42,856 bases of DNA from Candidatus Hydrogenedentota bacterium. Lineage in GTDB: Bacteria; Hydrogenedentota; Hydrogenedentia; Hydrogenedentales; SLHB01. Location of the stretch: the NCBI GenBank assembly GCA_903925285.1, contig CAIYET010000999.1, forward strand, positions 1-42,856, given 5' to 3'. This document shows, in pieces, positions 30,802 through 38,656 of this stretch. A program made the translations under genes and the position numbers. The notes beneath the pieces were generated by a model. The model searched no databases, was not told the origin of the DNA, and saw nothing but the letters and a program-made list of their open reading frames with translations. Within the stretch, counting starts at the first letter, position 1. Each line of letters opens with the position of its first letter.

Positions 30802-30807
30802 TATTCT
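30802..30807 (+). promoter_or_regulatory. Possible extended -10 for aguA-aguB
   Basis: TGCTATTCT gives an extended -10 (TATTCT) 41 bases upstream of the aguA ATG. A TTTCGC 18 bases before it is a weak -35. Nothing else is seen in 30643-30848. Confidence 0.3.
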
Positions 30808-30848
30808 TGCGAACGAACCATTTCTTCAACCGGTAAAGGCTCGAACAT

Positions 30849-31886
30849 ATGGCAAAGAGAATATCCGTCCGATTGCCGGCGGAATGGGAGCCGCAGTCCG
30901 GCGTCCAGTTGACTTGGCCCAACGAGGGCGGCGATTGGCGCGACCGTCTCGATTGGATCGAGGCGTCCTTGGCGGGTATCGCGCGCGAGGTCAGCCTGCG
31001 CGAAACCTGCATCATCGCCACGGATAACCCCGGGCGGACCGGCGAAATCGTCCGGAAGGTCGGCGCACGAATGGACGCGGTGCGCATCTACGCCCTCGAA
31101 TCCAACGACATCTGGGCGCGCGACCACGGTCCCATCACGATCCAAGCCGACGGCAAACCGGTCATCCTCGATTTCGCATTCAACGCATGGGGCCTAAAAT
31201 ATCCGGGCAATCTCGACAACATGCTCACGCGTCGGCTCGCGGGCATGGGCGCGTTCGGCAAGACACGCGTACGGACGCTCCCGCTCGTGTTGGAAGGCGG
31301 CTCGATCGAGTCCGACGGCGCGGGCACCATCATGACGACGACCGAATGCCTGCTCTGGCCCAATCGCAATCCGGCTTATAACCAGCGCCAGCTCGACGCG
31401 CAATTGTGCCGGTACCTCGGCGCGGAGCGCGTCATCTGGATCCGAAACGGCCACATCCCCGGCGACGACACCAATTCGCATATCGACACGCTCGTGCGGT
31501 TCTGTTCCGTGGACACGCTCGCCTATTGCGGCTGCGATGATCCGACCGACGAATGTTATCAGAGCCTCAAGACGCTCGAAGACGAGTTGCGCACGCTCCG
31601 TACGCTCGACGGACGGCCGTACAAACTCGTGAAGCTGCCCATGCCCCCGCACATCTTCGACACACAAGGCGAGCGACTCCCTGCGAACTACGCCAACTTC
31701 CTCATCATCAACGGCGCCGTACTCGTGCCGGCCTACGGCGTCCCCCAAGACGAAGAAGCCATCGCCATTCTCGCGAAATGCTTTCCCGGACGCAAAATGG
31801 TCCCTGTCGACAGCCGCGGCCCAATCGTGATCTATGGATCGCTTCATTGCGTGACCATGCAACTGCCCGAAGGGGTCCTTCCATGA
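30849..31886 (+). CDS. aguA: Agmatine deiminase
   Basis: 345 residues of the peptidyl-arginine-deiminase-like guanidine-group-modifying superfamily. It converts agmatine to N-carbamoylputrescine and ammonia in the cytoplasm. Catalytic landmarks are present: SNDIWARDHGPI (substrate-binding Asp), VLEGGSIESDG, GHIPGDDTNSHIDTLVRF (catalytic His) and the nucleophilic Cys in GSLHCVTMQLP close to the C-terminus. Length is slightly below the usual 350-370. Its stop overlaps the aguB start as ATGA, so the two enzymes of the agmatine-to-putrescine route are translationally coupled. Confidence 0.95.
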   Translation: MAKRISVRLPAEWEPQSGVQLTWPNEGGDWRDRLDWIEASLAGIAREVSLRETCIIATDNPGRTGEIVRKVGARMDAVRIYALESNDIWARDHGPITIQADGKPVILDFAFNAWGLKYPGNLDNMLTRRLAGMGAFGKTRVRTLPLVLEGGSIESDGAGTIMTTTECLLWPNRNPAYNQRQLDAQLCRYLGAERVIWIRNGHIPGDDTNSHIDTLVRFCSVDTLAYCGCDDPTDECYQSLKTLEDELRTLRTLDGRPYKLVKLPMPPHIFDTQGERLPANYANFLIINGAVLVPAYGVPQDEEAIAILAKCFPGRKMVPVDSRGPIVIYGSLHCVTMQLPEGVLP

Positions 31887-32770
31887 GCCGAATCGTCACA
31901 GTAGGCCTAGTCCAGCAGACATGCTCGGACGACAAGGAAGCGACTTTCGCCAAGACCGCCGCCGGGATTCGCGACGCGGCCAAGCGTGGCGCGGACCTTG
32001 TCGTCTTGCAGGAATTGCATGCCGGACCGTACTTCTGCCAGACCGAAGACCCGGCCCATTTCGCGCACGCCGAGAGCATCCCCGGCCCCGCGACCAACCG
32101 ACTCGCCGCCCTCGCGCGCGAAACGGCCGTCGTACTGGTCGCCTCGCTATTCGAACGCCGCGCGCCCGGCTTGTATCATAATACTGCCGTCATATTCGAG
32201 CGCGACGGATCCATCGCGGGCCGCTATCGCAAGATGCATATCCCCGAAGATCCCGGATTCAACGAAAAATTCTACTTCACGCCCGGCGACCTCGGATTCA
32301 CACCGATCGAGACCTCCGTCGCCCGGCTCGGCGTACTCGTGTGCTGGGACCAGTGGTATCCGGAAGCGGCACGCCTCATGGCGCTCGCGGGCGCCGAGAT
32401 ACTCGTCTATCCCACCGCGATCGGCTGGGTCCCCGAAGACCCCGATGAAGAACGCGCACGCCAGCGCGACGCATGGATCACAATCCAGCGCGGCCACGCC
32501 ATCGCCAACCAAATCCCCGCCGTCGCCGTCAACCGCGTCGGCTTCGAACCGCGCCCCGGCCATCCCGAAGACGGCATCGCCTTCTTCGGCGGAAGTTTCG
32601 TCGCGGGACCGCAAGGCGAGATCCTCGCCACGGCATCGACGGACCGCGAAGAGACTCTAATCGTCTCGCTCGACCTCGACCGAACCGAAGAGGTACGCCA
32701 ACTATGGCCCTTCTTCCGCGACCGCCGCATCGACGCTTACGATGGACTTCTCAATCGCTACCTGGAATGA
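31883..32770 (+). CDS. aguB: N-carbamoylputrescine amidase
   Basis: 295 residues of the nitrilase superfamily. It hydrolyses N-carbamoylputrescine to putrescine, CO2 and ammonia, the second step after AguA. The Glu-Lys-Cys triad is visible: LVVLQELHAGPYF (Glu), YRKMHIPEDPGFNEKFYF (Lys) and LGVLVCWDQWYPEAARLMAL (Cys). The PGFNEKFYF segment after the Lys is typical of the AguB subgroup. The ATG lies within the aguA stop region. No speA-type arginine decarboxylase is present in the window, so agmatine must come from elsewhere. It converges on the fucosidase gene with 47 bases between the stops. Confidence 0.95.
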   Translation: MSRIVTVGLVQQTCSDDKEATFAKTAAGIRDAAKRGADLVVLQELHAGPYFCQTEDPAHFAHAESIPGPATNRLAALARETAVVLVASLFERRAPGLYHNTAVIFERDGSIAGRYRKMHIPEDPGFNEKFYFTPGDLGFTPIETSVARLGVLVCWDQWYPEAARLMALAGAEILVYPTAIGWVPEDPDEERARQRDAWITIQRGHAIANQIPAVAVNRVGFEPRPGHPEDGIAFFGGSFVAGPQGEILATASTDREETLIVSLDLDRTEEVRQLWPFFRDRRIDAYDGLLNRYLE

Positions 32771-32817
32771 CCACGACCGCCCGCCGATTGCTCGTCATCT
32801 CGGGAAAATACCGTTGA

Positions 32818-34275
32818 TTAGCGCGTCGTCTTAATCTTGAGCACGTACGCGTGTTCGCACGGCGCTTTCTTGGGCGCCTCGACGACCAAGGCGTCACCCT
32901 GTTGCGACCACTTGACCGGTTTGGCGCAACCGAGCAACGTCACGTCGGAAATGGCCACATCCGGGGCATTTGTTTTGCCCAGCGACGTCACGCGGAACAC
33001 GTCTTCCGGCCAGCCCATTGCGATCGCGTAGATCGCGTTGCCATTCTTCGTAAAACGGATATCCTCGGCCGTAAACGGCTTCTCACGATGATCCGAGAAC
33101 GAGCCGGACGCCGCCGTCGTCGGCCCTTCGCCAGCCGTAGTCCAAGGTCGCGTGCCGTAGATGGCCTCGCCGTTCAACCGCAGCCATTTCCCGATGCCGC
33201 GCAAAATTTGTTGCGCCTCCTTCGGAATCGTGCCGTCGGAACGCGGTCCGATATTGAGCAGCAGGCAACCGTTTTTGCTCACGATATCCGCCAACTCGTG
33301 CACGAGCGACGCGACGGAACGGAATCGGTCGTTTTCGATGTATCCCCACGACTTGATGCTGATCGAGGTGTCGGTCTGCCAAAACAATTCGCTGGTCTTA
33401 TCGAGCTTGCCGCGCTCGATATCGAGCACGGCGACTTCGGGCGGAAAGGCCTTGTTTTTGTAATTGATCGCAACGCCCTGTTTCCATTCGGCGCCCCGGT
33501 TGTAGTAATACGCGGCGAATTTTTGCAGGTACGGCACGAACACGGGCTGCTCGATCCACCAGTCGAACCAGACGACTTGCGGATGGTATTTATCGACCAG
33601 TTCGGTGGTCCGCTCGAGCCAATCGTTCAAGAAGGCTTCGTCGGGCTGGGTCTTTTCCGGTTGCGCAGGCCCGTATAGCGCGTCCCAACGTCCGTCGCGC
33701 ACATCCGAATCGAACATCTTACCCGCGCCGAAAAACCACCAGTGCTCGGCACGATGCGACGATAATCCGAAGATCATGCCTTCGTTGCGAACGGCCTTCG
33801 CCAATTCGCCAATCACGTCGCGTTTAGGCCCCATTTTCGTAGCGCACCACTCCGATAGCCCGCAATCGTACATCGCGAATCCATCGTGATGTTCCGCGAC
33901 GGGCACGACGTATTTTGCGCCGGACTCCTTGAACAACTTGGCCCACTTCACCGGATCGAACCGTTGCGCCTTGAATTTCGGAATGAAATCCTTGTATCCG
34001 AATTCCGATTGCGGCCCGAACGTTGCTACGTGATGCTTGAACTCCGGCGAACTTTTCCTATACATGTTGCGCGGGTACCACTCGTTGCCAAACGCCGGCA
34101 CCGAGTACACGCCCCAATGAATGAAAATTCCAAACTTCGCATCCTGGTACCACTCCGGCACACTGTAATGCTTCAAGCTCTCCCAATTCGGTTCGTAGCG
34201 CATCGTTGTCCCTTCCTGCGCCATGGCCGACAGCCCGCCACACACACACACCAGAATAGCCGCAATGAATCGCAT
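32818..34275 (-). CDS. Secreted GH29 alpha-L-fucosidase
   Basis: 485 residues with signal peptide MRFIAAILVCVCGGLSAMAQ. The catalytic barrel shows WYQDAKFGIFIHWGVYSVPA, YVVPVAEHHDGFAMYDCGLS (the HH pair binds fucose), and VVWFDWWIEQ, which carries the likely nucleophile Asp. A C-terminal beta domain of about 90 residues follows. Family 29 enzymes release alpha-linked L-fucose, and pectin side chains and algal glycans are plausible substrates, given the lyase operon. The acid/base residue varies in this family and was not assigned. The ATG at 34275 follows GGGAG by 6 bases; an in-frame ATG at 34344 has no signal peptide behind it. Confidence 0.92.
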   Translation of the reverse strand: MRFIAAILVCVCGGLSAMAQEGTTMRYEPNWESLKHYSVPEWYQDAKFGIFIHWGVYSVPAFGNEWYPRNMYRKSSPEFKHHVATFGPQSEFGYKDFIPKFKAQRFDPVKWAKLFKESGAKYVVPVAEHHDGFAMYDCGLSEWCATKMGPKRDVIGELAKAVRNEGMIFGLSSHRAEHWWFFGAGKMFDSDVRDGRWDALYGPAQPEKTQPDEAFLNDWLERTTELVDKYHPQVVWFDWWIEQPVFVPYLQKFAAYYYNRGAEWKQGVAINYKNKAFPPEVAVLDIERGKLDKTSELFWQTDTSISIKSWGYIENDRFRSVASLVHELADIVSKNGCLLLNIGPRSDGTIPKEAQQILRGIGKWLRLNGEAIYGTRPWTTAGEGPTTAASGSFSDHREKPFTAEDIRFTKNGNAIYAIAMGWPEDVFRVTSLGKTNAPDVAISDVTLLGCAKPVKWSQQGDALVVEAPKKAPCEHAYVLKIKTTR

Positions 34276-34718
34276 GGCCCGCTCCCTCAGAGAACAAATC
34301 GCGAAGCATGAACTATGAAAGGTCGTTTGCCGCCCGACATTCACAATTCACAATGCTCCATATCGATATGTTCTTCAATTACGTGCAGTATTACTTTCGA
34401 CAAATTCTCAGAATGTTCGCTCAACCATAGATCTCTTAGTCCGAGCCGCCAACAGTGATGACCTTTTGAAGATATTCAACCAACATTTGCTCTCTCCCCT
34501 TCCGTTCATTCTATCCCGTTACAATACACCACGTGTCTTTCACGCGCAAGATGCAAGGCAAACGATGGCCGGGATTCGGGGACACTCCGCTTTTCGCCGG
34601 GCGTATAAACGTGGTGTTGATTACGGAAAGAAAAGTCAGGCGCGGAGCTGACGGACCGGCTTGGGGTGTGCGAAAAGCAGAACGTCCCCTTGGTCAGTTC
34701 CTGGCGGCCCGGCGATGT
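34276..34718. other. Intergenic region upstream of fucosidase and ndk
   Basis: No gene is supported here. It contains an AAT-phase heptad array (34338-34358: CATTCAC, AATTCAC, AATGCTC) and a 12-bp palindrome CATATCGATATG (34359-34370). The remaining bases look AT-richer than the flanking genes. Confidence 0.5.
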
Positions 34719-34748
34719 TTGCAGGGATCGTCCGGCATTTGCTATAGT
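34719..34748 (+). promoter_or_regulatory. Promoter for ndk
   Basis: TTGCAG (34719-34724), an 18-base spacer and TATAGT (34743-34748) within TGCTATAGT, an extended -10. It lies 79 bases before the ndk ATG. Confidence 0.5.
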
Positions 34749-34826
34749 ATTGGCCGCGTGTGTGGACTGTTCCCCGTGACGTATGAGGGGTAACCCCTGT
34801 CCGGTAAGAGGAAGCGGTGTCGAGTT

Positions 34827-35282
34827 ATGGCTGAACGAACCTTTGTGATGATCAAGCCGGATGGCGTTGGACGCCGTCTGTGTGGCGAGATCATGCGCCG
34901 GTATGAACGCAAAGGTCTGCGTTTGGTGGGACTGAAGATGAGTATACTTGATCGCGGCTTGGCCGAGCGGCATTATGCCGAACATGTGGGCAAGCCTTTT
35001 TTTGCGGGACTGCTGGAATTCATTACGTCGGGTCCGACGATCCAGATGGTATGGGAAGGTCCGGACGCGGTAAACGCGGTGCGCAAGATCAACGGCGCGA
35101 CGAATTGCCAGCAAGCGGACATAGGCAGCATTCGCGGTGATTTTGGCATCAACACCCAGAAGAACCTCGTGCATGCGTCGGACTCGGTCGAGACGGCGCG
35201 GCGTGAGATGGCGTTATATTTCGCGGACAGCGAGTTGTGGGATTATACGATGCCCGATGGACACTGGCTGGCTGAGGCGTGA
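34827..35282 (+). CDS. ndk: Nucleoside-diphosphate kinase
   Basis: 151 residues, full length. It moves the gamma phosphate of ATP onto nucleoside diphosphates through a phosphohistidine. The N-terminus ERTFVMIKPDGVGRRLCGEI is characteristic, and the active-site histidine lies in NTQKNLVHASDSVETARREM. The usual GATNP segment reads GATNCQQADIGSIRGDF, a small deviation that leaves the IRGDF part intact. It probably heads a short transcript with the 29-residue gene behind it, ending at the terminator at 35493. Confidence 0.97.
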   Translation: MAERTFVMIKPDGVGRRLCGEIMRRYERKGLRLVGLKMSILDRGLAERHYAEHVGKPFFAGLLEFITSGPTIQMVWEGPDAVNAVRKINGATNCQQADIGSIRGDFGINTQKNLVHASDSVETARREMALYFADSELWDYTMPDGHWLAEA

Positions 35283-35333
35283 CCCGAAGGGGCCGCGCGA
35301 AACGGCCGGTGATACGGCTAAGGAGGACATTGC

Positions 35334-35423
35334 ATGGCAGGTGGACGAAAGGTTCGGCGCGCGAAGATCGCAAAGCATAAGAGGAAGAAGAAGCGGCGCG
35401 CGAATCGGCACAAGAACAAATAA
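35334..35423 (+). CDS. 29-residue COX24/AURKAIP1-like ribosomal peptide
   Basis: A 29-codon gene with a near-perfect ribosome site (AAGGAGG, 7 bases before ATG). The product reads MAGGRKVRRAKIAKHKRKKK then RRANRHKNK: about two-thirds Lys, Arg or His. The KIAKHKRKKxRRANRHK pattern matches short bacterial proteins with a COX24_C/AURKAIP1 domain, related to the mitochondrial small-subunit protein mS38, and known mainly from PVC and FCB bacteria. It would sit in the 30S subunit bound to rRNA. It follows ndk by 51 bases and is closed by a strong terminator. Homology is judged by eye. Confidence 0.8.
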   Translation: MAGGRKVRRAKIAKHKRKKKRRANRHKNK

Positions 35424-35492
35424 ACAGACGGCGCGGCCGCCTGAACGGCTGTCTCACGCGTGGGACAGGATCCGTTGTGTGGTAGCGATCCG

Positions 35493-35520
35493 AGCCGACC
35501 CCAGCCGCCTGGGGTCGGCT
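35493..35520 (+). terminator. Hairpin terminator after the COX24-like gene
   Basis: AGCCGACCCCAG (35493-35504), loop CCGC, CTGGGGTCGGCT (35509-35520): a perfect 12-bp stem, followed by CTTTG. The T-run is short but the stem is very GC-rich. Confidence 0.8.
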
Positions 35521-35570
35521 CTTTGCAGCAGTGTAAACATGGCGGGAAAATAGGCCGGGAGGTTGAACCC

Positions 35571-36023
35571 ATGCCGGATGACGGCGCTCCGAAGATCATC
35601 ATAGACGAAGACTGGAAGGCGCGCGCGCAACGCGAAAAGGAAGAGGCCGCCAAGAAGACCGAGGAAACGCCCGCGCCCGAGCAGGAAGAAGAACTGCTCG
35701 AACCGGCCTCGTTCGCCGGTTTGGTCAACACGTTTGCGATGCAGGGCCTGGTCGCCTTGGGCGTGCTCGCGCCGCGAGACGTCAAACAGGTCACGGTCGA
35801 TCTCGACGAAGCAAAGTACATCATCGACACGTTGATGATGCTGCGCGAGAAAACCAAGGGCAATCTGACACCCGACGAGCAAGGGATGATCACGGAAGCC
35901 CTCGCGCGCTTGCAGCAAGTCTATGTCATGCGCTCGCAGCAGTTGCAGGAAGCGGCGATGCGCGATGCGGGCCTAGGCCCGCAACCCATGGGCGGCGCGG
36001 GATTCCCGCCCGGCCAAATGTGA
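35571..36023 (+). CDS. DUF1844 domain protein
   Basis: 150 residues. The N-terminal ~45 are acidic and lysine-rich and probably disordered (WKARAQREKEEAAKKTEETP). The DUF1844 domain follows: FAGLVNTFAMQGLVALGVLA, DLDEAKYIIDTLMMLREKTK, GNLTPDEQGMITEALARLQQ and VYVMRSQQL. Similar proteins are widespread in PVC bacteria and Acidobacteria, always small and of unknown role. The C-terminus is Gly/Pro/Met-rich. GGGAGG precedes the ATG by 8 bases. It ends 9 bases before purA and is likely cotranscribed with it. Confidence 0.85.
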   Translation: MPDDGAPKIIIDEDWKARAQREKEEAAKKTEETPAPEQEEELLEPASFAGLVNTFAMQGLVALGVLAPRDVKQVTVDLDEAKYIIDTLMMLREKTKGNLTPDEQGMITEALARLQQVYVMRSQQLQEAAMRDAGLGPQPMGGAGFPPGQM

Positions 36024-36029
36024 GGATAG

Positions 36030-37322
<1,293 letters not shown>

Positions 37323-37326
37323 GAGC

Positions 37327-37384
37327 AGGCTGTAGGCTGTAGGAGCTGGAATGGGCAATCCCCAATTTACAATCCGCAATTACT
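37327..37384. repeat. Two abutting heptad arrays across a start codon
   Basis: AGGCTGT, AGGCTGT and AGGAGCT (37327-37347) lie upstream of the ATG at 37351. AATCCCC, AATTTAC, AATCCGC and AATTACT (37357-37384) lie just downstream, inside the coding region. The third AGG unit supplies the Shine-Dalgarno AGGAG at 5-base spacing. Confidence 0.75.
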
Positions 37385-38607
37385 TCATCCTTTTACTGCT
37401 ATTCTTCGCCAGTTGCTTCCAGCCCGAACCGCTCCTGCCGCCGCATGAAGCCCTCGCGAGAACCGCGCAACGCATCCAACAAATCATCGACGAAGAACGC
37501 AAAGTCCCCACCGAACCAATCCAGTTTCCACAAGAATCCCCCGCGAATCCCAACGAAGTCGTGTTCTGGTTCTGCGCGCACCCCTTGATCTCGCACGCGA
37601 TTCTTGCGCATCCCGAACGCGTCGAAGCGTTCCAATCCGCACACCCCGGACTCAAACTCAACCATCAATTCATCGGCGACTGGAGCGTCGCCATCCAGAA
37701 ACTCACCGTATCGCTCGCCGCAGGCGAGGTGCCCGATGTGGCACTGGTGAAACGGCCATGGCTCGCGCGCCTGATCGACAGCGGCTGGGTCGCGCCGCTC
37801 GACGACCTGCTCCCGCCGATCCTGCTCGACGATTTCCGACCCGTCGCGCGTGCGCCGCTCGAACGCAACGGCCACCTCTACGCGCTACCCGCCGACGGAT
37901 TCTGTAACGTCCTCTACTATGACAAGAGTAAAATCGCAACGCACGGGGAAACGACCCCGCCCACCACATGGGACGAACTCCGCAAATGCGCGCGCGCAAT
38001 GACGATACCAAACACCGATCCCCGAAAGACGATCTACGGCCTCGGCGACCTCCCATTCCTCGAAACTCTGTGGTCGGCGGGCGGCGAGGTCTGCAACGCC
38101 ACGAAATGCCTCCTCGATTCCAATGCCGCAGGCGAAGCGCTCGACTTCATCGTATCGCTGAGAACGGACGGCCTCGTCCATCCACGCGCGACAGGCGACC
38201 CGGTCAGCGCGCTCGACCTATTTCTCGCCGGACGCGTCGCCATGACCGTTGCCAGCACCGAATACTTGTCCTACACCCACAACGTCAAATTCCCCATCGG
38301 CCTGGCGTCCGTCCCCGGCAAGAGCGGTCCCATATCCCAACAAAGCGACAACGTCCTCGTCGTCTTCGCGCAACACGCCAACGCCAAACGCGCCGCAATC
38401 ACCGCCGCCCTAGATTTCCTAACCGGCCCAGCCATCCAAGACCGCGACGCCTTCCAAAACGGTTCCACACCCACCCGCAACAGCCTCGCGACAGACGCCC
38501 CCATCCCCGAAGGTATCGAAACCGCCTTCGACAACAGCCGCAACACCCCCCTGATCCCCCCCTGGGCCGCCATCGCCTACGAACTGATGCGATGCTCTGC
38601 ACGATAG
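37351..38607 (+). CDS. Extracellular solute-binding lipoprotein
   Basis: 418 residues, family 1 ABC-type sugar-binding fold. Type II signal peptide with lipobox FFASC (Cys near residue 22), so it is anchored to a membrane. Sequence landmarks include VVFWFCAHPLISHAIL, FQSAHPGLKLNHQFIGDWS, VAIQKLTVSLAAGEVPDVAL, GHLYALPADGFCNVLYYDKS and VASTEYLSYTHNVKFPIGLA, the order expected for SBP_bac_1/8 proteins. It should bind an oligosaccharide, but no permease or ATPase gene is next to it. Residues 3-11 (NPQFTIRNY) are encoded by an AAT-phase heptad array, and AGGAG of another heptad serves as its ribosome site. Confidence 0.85.
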   Translation: MGNPQFTIRNYFILLLLFFASCFQPEPLLPPHEALARTAQRIQQIIDEERKVPTEPIQFPQESPANPNEVVFWFCAHPLISHAILAHPERVEAFQSAHPGLKLNHQFIGDWSVAIQKLTVSLAAGEVPDVALVKRPWLARLIDSGWVAPLDDLLPPILLDDFRPVARAPLERNGHLYALPADGFCNVLYYDKSKIATHGETTPPTTWDELRKCARAMTIPNTDPRKTIYGLGDLPFLETLWSAGGEVCNATKCLLDSNAAGEALDFIVSLRTDGLVHPRATGDPVSALDLFLAGRVAMTVASTEYLSYTHNVKFPIGLASVPGKSGPISQQSDNVLVVFAQHANAKRAAITAALDFLTGPAIQDRDAFQNGSTPTRNSLATDAPIPEGIETAFDNSRNTPLIPPWAAIAYELMRCSAR

Positions 38608-38632
38608 CCCTCGCGTGCTAGCACGCGAGGGC
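38607..38632. terminator. Perfect 26-bp palindrome between convergent genes
   Basis: GCCCTCGCGTGCT followed by AGCACGCGAGGGC is perfectly self-complementary with no fixed loop. Its first base is the last base of the solute-binding protein's TAG stop. It lies between two convergent genes, 24 bases before the VIT-VWA stop. It could terminate both transcripts, although neither side has a T-tract. Confidence 0.6.
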
Positions 38633-38656
38633 CGGGGTGTTGCGTTTGACTATCCG

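Noticed and set aside
34800-34826. Leader of ndk examined for a riboswitch
   Set aside because: Only a short GGGG/CCCC pairing is visible and no conserved riboswitch core was recognised.
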